Of a DNA stretch of 64,000 nucleotides, positions 17,571-26,545 are shown one piece after another. The position numbers were made by a program, and so were the translations under genes. Under the pieces are notes generated by a model. That model did no database searches. It saw only the letters and a list, made by a program, of their open reading frames with translations, and had not been told where the DNA came from. How positions within the stretch are numbered: the stretch's first letter is position 1; each line of letters opens with the position of its first letter. The stretch comes from LMUY01 sp965198565 (GTDB lineage Bacteria; Pseudomonadota; Alphaproteobacteria; Acetobacterales; Acetobacteraceae): assembly GCA_965198565.1 (NCBI GenBank), contig OZ240665.1, positions 4,464,001 to 4,528,000 on the forward strand, in the 5' to 3' direction.

Positions 17571-17820
17571 TTCTCCCTCTCCCGCGGGCGGGCAGAGCCA
17601 TCGCATATGGCCTCAAAACCTCCCATTATCGTCATGCCCGGACTTGATCCGGGCATCCACGCCGTCCCGTCCGTGACGTAAGAGCTTGTTTACACTCGAC
17701 GTTTCTACGCTGCGTTCGACCCGTTTCGCTGGGTCGCCGTGGATGGCCGGATCAAGTCCGGCCATGACGATGTACGTGCAATAGCCCTGCGCGGGCGGGA
17801 GAGGGTCGAGGTCAGGGTTG
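17571..17820. repeat. Nested repeats in the minE-phoD gap
   Basis: Two families are interleaved. The outer parts, TCTCCCTCTCCCGCGGGCGGG (17573-17593) and GCGGGCGGGAGAGGGTCGAG (about 17791-17810), are the two halves of the element seen whole at 29938. Between them lie inverted copies of another family, GTCATGCCCGGACTTGATCC...CATCCACG (17631-17660) and CGTGGATGGCCGGATCAAGT...CATGAC (17738-17766). The simplest reading is that the second family inserted into the first. Each copy of the inner repeat is itself palindromic around CCGGA-CTTGAT-CCGG. Confidence 0.75.
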
Positions 17821-17830
17821 GCCCTAAGCG

Positions 17831-19627
17831 CTACGCCGTCTGCGTCACCACCACCTCGTCCACCTTCACCGTGAAGCTGGCGAGTTGCTCCAGCGTCGCG
17901 GTCGGGGTCTTTACCGAGCTGACGACCCGGTAGTCGCAGATCATCTTTTCCGGCGTGATGGTCAGGATGGCGTAGCCCCAGGTCGTGCCATTCCAGAACA
18001 GCATGTGCGGATTATAGGCCAGGATCGCCGGCGCCAGGCTGTCCAGCGGCAGGCCGAGCTGAGCCGCGCGGCGCGCCCCACCAGGCAGGCTCGGCAGCGG
18101 GGTCGTCGTCGGCGCGTCCACCATCGCGTCGAGGTAGTTGCCCGAGCTAATGGCCCCCACCATGAACTCGATGCCCACCGGCGGCTGGCTGAGGTCGTTG
18201 AAGTCCGGCCGCAGATAGGACGTCAGATACAGATGCGCATCGCCGGAAATGACGATGAAGTTGCGCACGCCCGCATCGCCGATTTGGGTCAGCAGGTCGG
18301 CGCGCTCGGCCGGGTAGCCGTCCCACTGGTCGAGGTCGAAATACTCGAAGTAGCTCGCCGGCGCGCCGGGCGTCGGCAGGCGGTATTGGCAGAGCATCAC
18401 CTCGTTGGCCCAGATCTTCCACGTCGCGGTGGAGTGCTTCACCTTGTCGAGGAACCAGGCCTTTTGCGTGCTGCCCAGCATGGTGCGCGCCGGGTCGCTC
18501 AGCTCGGCGCATCCGAGCGTCTCGTAGCGTTCGCCGATGTCGATGTCGCCGCACGGCGGGCCGTCGCGATACAGCCGCTGGTCGGTGACGATGACGTCGG
18601 CCAGGTTGCCGAACTTGAAGTTGCGATAGACCTGAACCGAGTATTCCCAGCCTGCATCCGGGTGGAACGGAACGGCGGCCAGGCCGTGCTCCACCCACGC
18701 CTGGTTGGCCGCTTCGCGCAACGCCGGCTGCGGTGTCGTCGCGGTCAAGGGCGGCGTATTGGTGTCCTCGTGGTAGTCCTGGTGGCAGTCGTTGTAGAAC
18801 TCGTGGTCGTCCCAGAGCTGGATGTAGGCAAAGCGCTCATGCGTCGCCTGGATTTCCGGGTCGCTGCGATAGACCTGGTAGAGGTGGCGGTAGTCGGCCA
18901 GATTCTGCGGATATTGCTGGCCGGACGGATAGGGCGGCAACACCCGGACGGAGCCGCCGCCGGGCCCGCCGACGCCGTCGCTGACATACTCATAGACGTA
19001 GTCGCCGAGGAAGACGACGACGTCCACTTCCTCCTCCGCCAGGTATTTGTAGGCGTGATAGTAGCCGTTGCTCCAGTCCTGGCAGACGGTGTAGCCGATG
19101 CGGAGCCGGGCCAATTTATCGTTCGGCCGCGGCAACGTCTTAAACCGGCCGGTTCGGCTCGCGATGCCGCGGAAGATGAAGCGGTAGAAGTAGATGCTGA
19201 ACGGCTGCAGCGCCGGATGCTGCAACGGCAGCTTGACGGTGTTGTCGGAGCCGGCCTGGGTGTAGGCCGTGCCTTCCAGCACCAGCGACTCGCGGCTGAA
19301 CGACGCGTCGACTGCGAGCTGCCATGCGATGATGGCGTCTTCCGGCCCGGTAATCGAGGGGTCGACCCGCGTCCAGAGCACGCAGCCATTCGGGTTGGGG
19401 TCTCCGGCCGCCACGCTCTGCGGGTAGACCGAGGCCTGGTATTCGGCGGTGTTCACCGGATCGACGACGAACAGCGCGTCGATGCCAGCGTCCTTGGCCT
19501 TGCTGGTGAACGGGACTTGGGCGGCATACACCGGCACGAGCGTGGCGAGCGTGTCTGCGATCGACCCGGCGGCCAGCCAGCCGACCGCGCCAGACGTCAA
19601 GCCCTTGAGAAAGCCGCGGCGATCCAT
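17831..19627 (-). CDS. Alkaline phosphatase D family protein (PhoD-like), Tat-exported
   Basis: A 598-residue PhoD-type metallophosphoesterase. It starts with a Tat signal (DRRGFLKGLTSGAVGWLAAG), followed by the N-terminal beta domain (VYPQSVAAGDPNPNGCVLWTRVDP) and the phosphatase domain with VDVVVFLGDYVYEY, IQLWDDHEFYNDCHQDY and NFIVISGDAHLYLTSYL, which carry the metal-binding Asp and His. The expected activity is release of phosphate from phosphodiesters or monoesters outside the inner membrane. I chose the ATG at 19627 because the twin-arginine motif follows directly and GGGGGATGG precedes it. No PHO box was identified. Confidence 0.93.
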   Translation of the reverse strand: MDRRGFLKGLTSGAVGWLAAGSIADTLATLVPVYAAQVPFTSKAKDAGIDALFVVDPVNTAEYQASVYPQSVAAGDPNPNGCVLWTRVDPSITGPEDAIIAWQLAVDASFSRESLVLEGTAYTQAGSDNTVKLPLQHPALQPFSIYFYRFIFRGIASRTGRFKTLPRPNDKLARLRIGYTVCQDWSNGYYHAYKYLAEEEVDVVVFLGDYVYEYVSDGVGGPGGGSVRVLPPYPSGQQYPQNLADYRHLYQVYRSDPEIQATHERFAYIQLWDDHEFYNDCHQDYHEDTNTPPLTATTPQPALREAANQAWVEHGLAAVPFHPDAGWEYSVQVYRNFKFGNLADVIVTDQRLYRDGPPCGDIDIGERYETLGCAELSDPARTMLGSTQKAWFLDKVKHSTATWKIWANEVMLCQYRLPTPGAPASYFEYFDLDQWDGYPAERADLLTQIGDAGVRNFIVISGDAHLYLTSYLRPDFNDLSQPPVGIEFMVGAISSGNYLDAMVDAPTTTPLPSLPGGARRAAQLGLPLDSLAPAILAYNPHMLFWNGTTWGYAILTITPEKMICDYRVVSSVKTPTATLEQLASFTVKVDEVVVTQTA

Positions 19628-19703
19628 GATCCATCCCCCCAATCGTTGGACCCGGGATAGCGCCATAGCGTGACAACATTACTGTTTCTTCATGACGAAT
19701 TCG

Positions 19704-21170
19704 TTATGCTTGCTGGCTGGCGAGCCGGCGAAGCCCCTCCTCGATCCGGCCGGTGCGAATCGACGAGAACCCCAGCCGCAGCGTCGCCCGGCCGCGCTCG
19801 GGGTCGGCGAAGAACACGTCCCCCGGTTCCACCAGCACGCCGGTGGCAGCGGCGGACACAGCAACTGCCCGCGCGTCCGTGCCCGCGGGGAACTCCAGCC
19901 AGGTGCTCGCCGCCCCCGGCGCGCGGTGCCAGGTGCAGCGCGGCAGCAACTCGGGCAGCAGCCGGTCCATGATGGCGGCGCGCTCCGCCAGCACCGCGGA
20001 CAGGCGCCGCAAGTGCGCGCGGTAATGCCCGAGCGAGATGAACATCGCCATCGCACGCTGGTTGTTGCTCGGCGGGTGCCGCAGCAGGATGCGTCGCAAT
20101 GAGCGCAACTCCCGGATGATCGGCGCCGCCGCCACCACGTAACCGAGCCGCAAACCCGGCGCGACCACCTTGGACAAGCTGCCGAGATACACCACCCGTC
20201 CCTCCGCGTCGGACGCCTTCAGCGGCGGGATCACCGGCCCCTCCTGGAACAGGTCCGCGTCGTAGTCGTCCTCGATCACCGTGATGCCATGCGCGCGCAC
20301 GCCCGCCAGCATCCCCTGCCGCCGGCCGGGCGACATGATGGCGGTGGTCGGGCATTGGTGACCCGGCGTCAGCACCGCGACACGGCACCCCGCCAGTGCA
20401 GCGTCCGGCACCGCCCCTTCATCGTCCACCGCCAGCCCGTGCAATCGGCCGCCCGCGAGCTGCACCATGTGGCGCGCGTCCGGATAGCCCGGGTCCTCCA
20501 TCGCGACCGCGGTGCCGGGGGCGACCAGGAGCTGGATCGCCAGCGACAGCGCCTGCTGCGCCCCCAGGGTGATCATCACCTCGTCCGCCGCCGCCCAAAC
20601 GGCCCGGCGGGGCAGCACGGAGGCGCGGAGCTGGGCCACCAAGTCGGCGTCATCCTCGTCGATCAGGTCGGCCGCCCAGTCGTTCACGCTGGCGACGCTG
20701 GAGGCGGCGGCCACGCTCTCGCGCCAGGGCTGGATCGGGAACAGCGCCGGGTCGAACTGGCCGAACAGGAACGGGTAGGGATAGGCCTGCCAGTCGCGCG
20801 GCTTGCTGATGTGGCGCAGGGCGGAGGGCTGGATGGCGAATCCAGGCTGCCAGGGAGCCGCCTCGCCGGCCACCGGCCGCGCTGGCCGACACGCAGGCGG
20901 CCCGGCGGCGACGAACACGCCGCTGCGGGCCTGGGACAGCAGCGTGCCTTCCGCAATGAGCTGGTCGTAGGCGGCGCTGACGCTGTTGCGGGCGATGCCC
21001 AAGGTCGCCGCCAGGTAGCGCGTGCTGGGAAGCCGGCGCCCCGGCGAGAGATGCCCGGCTTCGATGGCGCCGGTCAGGAACTGGCGGATCTGGGCGGGCA
21101 ACGCGACGCCGGGCCGGTTCAGCCCGCCGAACAGCTCGCGCCAGGGGATGCCGTCATCGCTGGTGGGCAC
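19704..21170 (-). CDS. MocR/PdxR-type GntR regulator with aminotransferase domain
   Basis: A 488-residue fusion. Residues about 15-90 are a GntR winged helix (IRQFLTGAIEAGHLSPGRRLPSTR, GIARNSVSAAYDQLIAEG). Residues about 120-485 are a class I aminotransferase fold with the PLP Lys334 in GSLSKVVAPGLRLGY and VIEDDYDAD before it. MocR proteins bind PLP and often an amino acid, and control genes next to them. Here it is the last gene after the peptide transporter ATPase (11-base gap), so it probably regulates that operon and responds to an amino acid derived from the imported peptide. Confidence 0.9.
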   Translation of the reverse strand: MPTSDDGIPWRELFGGLNRPGVALPAQIRQFLTGAIEAGHLSPGRRLPSTRYLAATLGIARNSVSAAYDQLIAEGTLLSQARSGVFVAAGPPACRPARPVAGEAAPWQPGFAIQPSALRHISKPRDWQAYPYPFLFGQFDPALFPIQPWRESVAAASSVASVNDWAADLIDEDDADLVAQLRASVLPRRAVWAAADEVMITLGAQQALSLAIQLLVAPGTAVAMEDPGYPDARHMVQLAGGRLHGLAVDDEGAVPDAALAGCRVAVLTPGHQCPTTAIMSPGRRQGMLAGVRAHGITVIEDDYDADLFQEGPVIPPLKASDAEGRVVYLGSLSKVVAPGLRLGYVVAAAPIIRELRSLRRILLRHPPSNNQRAMAMFISLGHYRAHLRRLSAVLAERAAIMDRLLPELLPRCTWHRAPGAASTWLEFPAGTDARAVAVSAAATGVLVEPGDVFFADPERGRATLRLGFSSIRTGRIEEGLRRLASQQA

Positions 21171-21181
21171 GGGTCGCCGGC

Positions 21182-22159
21182 CTAAGCGTCATGCAGGTGG
21201 CAGGCCGCGCGCTGGCCCGGCGCCACCTCGCGCAGCACCGGCCGCTCGGCCCGGCAGCGATCGAAGCTATGTGGACACCGAGGGTGGAAGGCGCAGCCGG
21301 CCGGCGGGTGCAGCGGCGACGGCAGCTCCCCCGCAAGTGCCGCGAACGGCTTGCGGCCCGCCTCCAGCCGCGGCATCTGCGCCAGCAACGCCCGCGTGTA
21401 GGGATGCGCCGGCGCGCGGAACAAGGCCGCGGCAGGCGCCTCCTCCACCAGGCGGCCCAGGTACATCACCGCAACCCGGTCCGACAAATGCCGCACCACG
21501 GAGAGGTCGTGGCCGATGAACAGCAGCGCCAGGCCGCGGCGGGCGCGCAGGTCGGCCAGCAGGTTGATCACCTGCGCCTGCACGGAAACGTCCAGCGCGC
21601 TGACCGCCTCGTCGCACACCAGCACGGCGGGCTGCACCGCCAGGGCGCGCGCGATGCCGATGCGTTGCCGCTGGCCGCCGCTGAACTCGTGCGGCAGGCG
21701 GTCGAGCGCGGCGGCGTCCAGCCCCACCTCGGCCAGCAGCCCGGCGACGTAGCCGCGCATGTCCGCCCGCCCGGTGATGCCGTGCAGCCGCGGCGCCTCG
21801 CCCACCAGGTCGACCACCCGGTGGCGCGGGTTCAGCGAGGCCTGCGGGTCCTGGAACACCATCTGCACGCCGAGCGACCAGGCCCGCGCCTCCGCCCCGC
21901 GCAGCCCCGCCACCGGCTGGCCGGCCCAGCGGACCTCCCCCGCCGACGGCGGCAAGATGCCCGCGAGCATCCGCCCCAGCGTGCTCTTGCCGCAGCCGCT
22001 TTCCCCCACCAGGCCCAACGCCTCCTGCGGCGCGACCGCGAGGTCGACCGCCTCCACCGCGTGCAAGGCGGCGGTCCGCACCCCGCGCAGCCGCGCCAGC
22101 AATCCCGGCGGCGTCCCGGCGAAGCGGCGCGACAGGCCACGCGCCTCAAGCAGACTCAC
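21182..22159 (-). CDS. Peptide ABC transporter ATP-binding protein (DppF/OppF-like)
   Basis: A 325-residue ATPase starting at a GTG that overlaps the preceding gene by 4 bases. Walker A is GLVGESGCGKSTLGRML near residues 50-66, the signature FSGGQRQRIGIARAL is near residue 163, and Walker B is AVLVCDEAVSALDVSVQAQ. The C-terminal oligopeptide-type extension carries the Cys pattern GCAFHPRCPHSFDRCRAERP, which in some Dpp/Opp ATPases binds an Fe-S cluster. It powers import with the next ATPase. Confidence 0.93.
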   Translation of the reverse strand: MSLLEARGLSRRFAGTPPGLLARLRGVRTAALHAVEAVDLAVAPQEALGLVGESGCGKSTLGRMLAGILPPSAGEVRWAGQPVAGLRGAEARAWSLGVQMVFQDPQASLNPRHRVVDLVGEAPRLHGITGRADMRGYVAGLLAEVGLDAAALDRLPHEFSGGQRQRIGIARALAVQPAVLVCDEAVSALDVSVQAQVINLLADLRARRGLALLFIGHDLSVVRHLSDRVAVMYLGRLVEEAPAAALFRAPAHPYTRALLAQMPRLEAGRKPFAALAGELPSPLHPPAGCAFHPRCPHSFDRCRAERPVLREVAPGQRAACHLHDA

Positions 22160-23124
22160 GCGCCGGGCCGCAGCGGATGCACGCAGCGCGCCCAATGCCC
22201 GGGCTGCAGCTCGGTCAGCGGCGGAACCGCCAGGCAGGCGGCCTCGGCGCGGGGGCAGCGGGTGCGGAAGCTGCAGCCGTCCGGCAAGCTCGCCAGGCCG
22301 GGCATGGCGCCTGGGATTTGCCGCAGCACCGTCCCCGGCTCGTTGCGGGCCGGCACCGAGGCCAGCAGCCCCTCCGCATACGGGTGCAGCGGCGACGCGA
22401 TCACGGCGTCGCACGGCCCAAGCTCCACGATGCGGCCGGCGTACATCACGGCAATGGCATCCGCCAAGCCCGACACCACCGACAGGTCATGCGTGATCCA
22501 CAGCATCGCGGTGCCGTCCGCGGCGCAGATGCGTTGCACCTCCGAGAGGATTTGCGCCTGGATCGTGACGTCGAGCGCCGTGGTCGGCTCGTCGGCGATG
22601 ATCACGTCCGGCTGGTTCAGCATGGCCGTCGCGATGGCGATGCGCTGCCGCATCCCGCCGGAGAACTCGTGCGGATAGGCGTCCAGCCGCTCCTCCGGGC
22701 GCGGGATCCCCATCCGGCCCAGCGCGTCGCGGGCCAAGGCGCGGGCGGCGGCGGCGCGCATCGGGCGATGCGCCTGCACCGCCTCCACCATCTGGGTGCC
22801 GACGCGCAACACGTCGTTCAGGCAGGCCATCGGGTCCTGCATGATGAGGGCGATGCGGTTGCCACGCAGCGCCCGCATGCCGCGCTCCGGCAAGCTGCCC
22901 AAATCCTGCCCGTTCAGCCGTACCCGCCCCGCCGCGATCCGGCCCGGCGGCGGCACCAGGCGCAAGATCGCGTAGCCGGTCATGGTCTTGCCGGACCCGC
23001 TCTCCCCCACCAGCCCGAGCGTGCGCCCGCGCTGCAGGGTGAACGACACGGCGTCCACCGCGGGCCGCTCCCCCGCCGCCGTGGGGAAGCTCACCGTCAG
23101 GCCCTCCACCTCGAGCACGCTCAT
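22156..23124 (-). CDS. Peptide ABC transporter ATP-binding protein (DppD/OppD-like)
   Basis: A 322-residue ATPase with Walker A GLVGESGSGKTMTGYAIL, the Q-loop region IALIMQDPMACLNDVLRVGTQ, signature FSGGMRQRIAIATAML, Walker B VIIADEPTTALDVTIQAQ and the C-terminal Cys set CSFRTRCPRAEAACLAVPP. It pairs with the DppF-like ATPase. It overlaps the permease gene upstream (ATGA) and the ATPase downstream (GTGA), so translation is coupled throughout. Confidence 0.93.
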   Translation of the reverse strand: MSVLEVEGLTVSFPTAAGERPAVDAVSFTLQRGRTLGLVGESGSGKTMTGYAILRLVPPPGRIAAGRVRLNGQDLGSLPERGMRALRGNRIALIMQDPMACLNDVLRVGTQMVEAVQAHRPMRAAAARALARDALGRMGIPRPEERLDAYPHEFSGGMRQRIAIATAMLNQPDVIIADEPTTALDVTIQAQILSEVQRICAADGTAMLWITHDLSVVSGLADAIAVMYAGRIVELGPCDAVIASPLHPYAEGLLASVPARNEPGTVLRQIPGAMPGLASLPDGCSFRTRCPRAEAACLAVPPLTELQPGHWARCVHPLRPGA

Positions 23125-24014
23125 CGGTTGCCGCGCGGGTCCAGGATTTCGCGCAGCCGGTCCCCCACCAGGTTGATGGCGAACACCAGCACCAGCAGCG
23201 CCACGCCCGGGAAGATGCTGATCCAGTAGTTGCCGTTCAGCAGGAACTGGAAGCCGTTGGCGATCAGCAGGCCGAGCGACGGCCGCGTGACGGGCAGGCC
23301 CACGCCCAGGAACGACAGCGTCGCCTCGAGCCCGATGGCGTTGGCGATCTCCACCGCCGCCACCACGGTGAGCGGCGGCAGCGCGTTGGGCAGCACGTGG
23401 CCGAACAGGATACGCCGGGCCGGAATGGCGAGGCATTGCGCCGCCGCCACGTAGTCCCGCTGCCGTTCCACCAGGGTGCTGCTGCGGGCGATGCGGGCGA
23501 AATACGCCCATTGCACCAGCGCCAGCGCCAGGATGATCTTGTCCACGCCGCGGCCGAGCACCGCCAGCAAGGTCAGCGCCACAAGGATGGAGGGTATGCT
23601 GAGTTGCAGGTCCACCAGCCGCATGATCAGGCCGCCCACCCGGCCGCCCCGCCACGCCGCAACCAGCCCCAGCACCGTGCCGGTGACGGCGGCGAACCCA
23701 GTGGCGGCGAACCCGACCAGCAGGCTGGTGCGCAAGCCGTAGAGGATCGCCGACAGCATGTCCCGCCCTTGGTCGTCGGTGCCGAGCACATACAGGAAGC
23801 CCGCCGAGCCGCGGGTCAGCGGCGGCAATTGGCCGTCCAGCAGGTTGAGCGACGCAAGGTCGTAGGGGTCCTGCGGCGCCACCAGCGGCGCCAGCACCGC
23901 GCCCGCCACAATGGCGGCCAGCACCACCGTGGCGCCGAGGGCCAAGCGGGCGCGGGCGTAGCGGCGCACGAACCCGGCGGCGCCGCTGCTCGCCGGGACA
24001 GCGGCGCCGCTCAA
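23121..24014 (-). CDS. Peptide ABC transporter permease (DppC-like)
   Basis: A 297-residue inner-membrane permease with an N-terminal membrane anchor (LALGATVVLAAIVAGAVLAPL), the OppC-type extra loop (YVLGTDDQGRDMLSAILYGLRTSLLVG) and the EAA-like motif region (AAQCLAIPARRILFGHVLPNALPPL). The last block, VRGDRLREILDPRGNR-like (LVGDRLREILDPR), closes DppC proteins. It forms the channel with the DppB-like protein. Confidence 0.93.
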   Translation of the reverse strand: MSGAAVPASSGAAGFVRRYARARLALGATVVLAAIVAGAVLAPLVAPQDPYDLASLNLLDGQLPPLTRGSAGFLYVLGTDDQGRDMLSAILYGLRTSLLVGFAATGFAAVTGTVLGLVAAWRGGRVGGLIMRLVDLQLSIPSILVALTLLAVLGRGVDKIILALALVQWAYFARIARSSTLVERQRDYVAAAQCLAIPARRILFGHVLPNALPPLTVVAAVEIANAIGLEATLSFLGVGLPVTRPSLGLLIANGFQFLLNGNYWISIFPGVALLVLVFAINLVGDRLREILDPRGNR

Positions 24015-24982
24015 GCCGGGCGCAGGCGCGCGCGCGGGTCGAGCGCCGCGTAAGCCAGGTCCACCACCAGGTTGATGACCACGAACAGCATCGCGATGAT
24101 CATCAGGTAGCCGACCACCACGGGGCGGTCGAGCTGGTTGATGCTGTCGATGATCAGCTTGCCGGTGCCGGGCCAGGCGAACACGCTCTCCGTCACCACC
24201 GAAAACGCGATCAGATTGCCGAGCTGCAACCCCGTCACGGTGACGATCGGGATCGACACCCGCTTGAGCACGTGGACGAACAGGATGCGGCCCGGCGCCA
24301 GGCCCTTGGCCCGGGCATAGCGCACGAAGTCCTGCGTCATCGCCTCCCGCACGCCGGAGCGGGCGAGACGCAGGATCAGCGCCATCGGGAACAGCGACAG
24401 GTTGAGCGCGGGCAGAAGGATATGCCTAAGCCCGTCCAGCGTGAACACGGAGAGCCGCACGCCCAGCACGTCCACCGTGGCGCCGCGGCCAGAGGCGGGC
24501 AGCCAGCCGAGATCGACCGCGAACAGCACGATCAGCACCAGCCCCACCCAAAAGGTCGGCAGGCTGAAGCCGAAGATCGACCCGGTCATCAGCCAGCGGT
24601 CCAGCCGCGACGGCGCCGTGGCGCCCGCCAGCACGCCCAGCGGCACGCCCACCAGCACCGCGAGGATGATGGCGCTGATGGCCAGCTCGAGCGTGGCCGG
24701 CAATCGTTGCAGGATCACGTGCATGGCGCTCTCGTGATAGACGAACGACGTGCCCCAATTGCCCTGCAGCAGGTGCAGCAGGAACAGCGCGTATTGACGC
24801 CAGAGCGGCTGGTCGAGCCCCATCGCGGCCTTGAAGCGGGCGATGTCTTGCGGGGTCGATTGCGGGTCCAGCAGGATGGCGGTCGGGTCGCCCACCGCAT
24901 ACAGCCCGACGAAGGCGATCAGAGACAGCGCCAGGATCACCAGCAATCCCTGGCCGAGCCGCCGCAGCAGCAGGCTGCCCAT
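24011..24982 (-). CDS. Peptide ABC transporter permease (DppB-like)
   Basis: A 323-residue permease with six membrane segments. It begins MGSLLLRRLGQGLLVILALS, contains the AALGLDQPL-type segment (AAMGLDQPLWRQYALFLLHLLQGNWGTSF) and the EAA region (DFVRYARAKGLAPGRILFVHVLKR), and ends with the DppB signature VINLVVDLAYAALDPRARL. It overlaps the DppC-like gene by 4 bases and follows the binding-protein gene by 9 bases. Confidence 0.93.
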   Translation of the reverse strand: MGSLLLRRLGQGLLVILALSLIAFVGLYAVGDPTAILLDPQSTPQDIARFKAAMGLDQPLWRQYALFLLHLLQGNWGTSFVYHESAMHVILQRLPATLELAISAIILAVLVGVPLGVLAGATAPSRLDRWLMTGSIFGFSLPTFWVGLVLIVLFAVDLGWLPASGRGATVDVLGVRLSVFTLDGLRHILLPALNLSLFPMALILRLARSGVREAMTQDFVRYARAKGLAPGRILFVHVLKRVSIPIVTVTGLQLGNLIAFSVVTESVFAWPGTGKLIIDSINQLDRPVVVGYLMIIAMLFVVINLVVDLAYAALDPRARLRPA

Positions 24983-24991
24983 ATTTGGCTG

Positions 24992-26545
24992 CTAGCGCCC
25001 GACCGCTGCCAGGATCAACTCTTCCGTCGCCTGCGGCTGGTATGTCACCGGCTTGCGGGCAGCGGCGATCACCAGCAGCGTGTCGAGCGGGATGTAGGCC
25101 TGGCGCTGGATCAACAGCCCCATGACATCGGCCATCTCCTTGTTGCGCACCGCTTCGTCCATCGTGAGCGTCGCCGCGTCGATCGCCTTGTCCACGTCCG
25201 GCATCGACAGGCCCATGTTCCACGAGCCCACGCCGCGGTCTGCGTCGCGCGTCTCCATCACGTCGCGCAGGAACGAGGTCGCGTCGCCGCCATTGCTGCC
25301 CCAGGCGAGCAGGTAGAACGAGTAGTCGTGATGCTGCAGCCGCGGGAAGTAGACGCTGGACGGCTGGGCGTCGATCGCCACGGTGACGCCGATGCGCGAC
25401 AGCAGGATGCCCACCGTCTGGCACGTCGCGGAGTCGTTGACGTAGCGGTCGTTCGGGCAATGCAGGGTGACGTTGAACCCGGCCGGGTAGCCAGCCTGCG
25501 CCAGCAGCGCCTTGGCCTGCTCCGGCTGATACGGCGCGGCGGGCACGGCGGGGTCGTAGCCGGCGATGTGGCTCGGAACGCCCTGCGTGGCCGGCACCGC
25601 CAGCCCATCCATCACCCGCTTCACGATGACATCGGTGGAGATCGCCAGCGCGAACGCACGGCGCACGCGTTCGTCCTGGAACGGGTTGTGCGGCAGCACC
25701 GCGCCGGACTTGTCGGTGGCGAACGGCGTCTGGTCCCGCAGCGTATCGAAGCCCAGGAACACGGTGCGGTTCGATTCGGTCTGGAACACGCCCAGCGCCG
25801 GCAGGCCGGACAAGCGCTTGACGTCGAGTGGCGGGATGGTGTCGGCCAATTGCACGTCGCCGGCCTGCAGCGACGCCAGCCGCGCCGCGTCGTTCGGGAT
25901 TTCGCGGATGGTCACGTGGGCGAAGGCTGGCTTTGGCCCCCAGTAATCGTCGAACCGCTCCAACTGCCAGGATTGGCCGCGCTGCCAGCGCACGTTGCGA
26001 TAGGGGCCGGAGCCGATGGCGGCCTTGCCGGAGTCGAACTCCGCCGTCGTCGCCGTGGCCGGCACGCTGGCGCAGACCAGGTGGAAATCCGGCAGCGCCG
26101 CCGGCAGCGCCGGATACGGCTTGGCCGTGATCATGCGCACCGTCAGCGGGTCGATGATCTCGAGCTTGGTCACCAGGCGCAGCTTGCCGGCCGTCAGGTT
26201 GTCGCTGTTCGGCACGGTCGGCAGCCGGTCCAGGCTGGACTTCACCGAGGCGGCGTCCAGCGTGCTGCCGTCGTGGCACTTCACGCCGGGCCGCAGCTTG
26301 AACTCCCAGGTCAGGTCGTCCACCAGACGCCAGCTCAGCGCGATGTCGGGGATCAGGTGCGATTGCGCGTCCAGCCCGATCAGGCTGTCGTAGATGTTGG
26401 TGTAGTAGCCATGCATCGGCCCCAGGCCAGACAGCGCCGGGTCGAGCGTGACGATCGGTGCGCGCACGCCGACGGTGAGTTGGTCGGCGTCCTGCGCCTG
26501 GGCGGCGAGCGGCGCCAGCACGGCGGCGGCCAGCAGCAGGCGCAT
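24992..26545 (-). CDS. Peptide ABC transporter substrate-binding protein (SBP family 5)
   Basis: A 517-residue periplasmic binding protein. The signal peptide is short (RLLLAAAVLAPLAAQA, cut near residue 17). Family-5 blocks follow: VRAPIVTLDPALSG, NIYDSLIGLDAQSHLIPDIALSW, FKLRPGVKCHDGSTLDAASV and later VRRAFALAISTDVIVKRVM. It would capture a peptide or peptide-like ligand for the Dpp-like permease. Its ATG overlaps the stop of the upstream dipeptidase gene by one base (TGATG). The ligand cannot be read from sequence, but the two linked dipeptidases suggest a dipeptide-like compound. Confidence 0.92.
   Translation of the reverse strand: MRLLLAAAVLAPLAAQAQDADQLTVGVRAPIVTLDPALSGLGPMHGYYTNIYDSLIGLDAQSHLIPDIALSWRLVDDLTWEFKLRPGVKCHDGSTLDAASVKSSLDRLPTVPNSDNLTAGKLRLVTKLEIIDPLTVRMITAKPYPALPAALPDFHLVCASVPATATTAEFDSGKAAIGSGPYRNVRWQRGQSWQLERFDDYWGPKPAFAHVTIREIPNDAARLASLQAGDVQLADTIPPLDVKRLSGLPALGVFQTESNRTVFLGFDTLRDQTPFATDKSGAVLPHNPFQDERVRRAFALAISTDVIVKRVMDGLAVPATQGVPSHIAGYDPAVPAAPYQPEQAKALLAQAGYPAGFNVTLHCPNDRYVNDSATCQTVGILLSRIGVTVAIDAQPSSVYFPRLQHHDYSFYLLAWGSNGGDATSFLRDVMETRDADRGVGSWNMGLSMPDVDKAIDAATLTMDEAVRNKEMADVMGLLIQRQAYIPLDTLLVIAAARKPVTYQPQATEELILAAVGR

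Noticed and set aside
18147..18698. Long open frames on both strands within phoD and most other genes
   Set aside because: They are frame shadows caused by high GC. They show Arg/Ala/Gly-rich composition without family blocks and lie inside well-supported genes.
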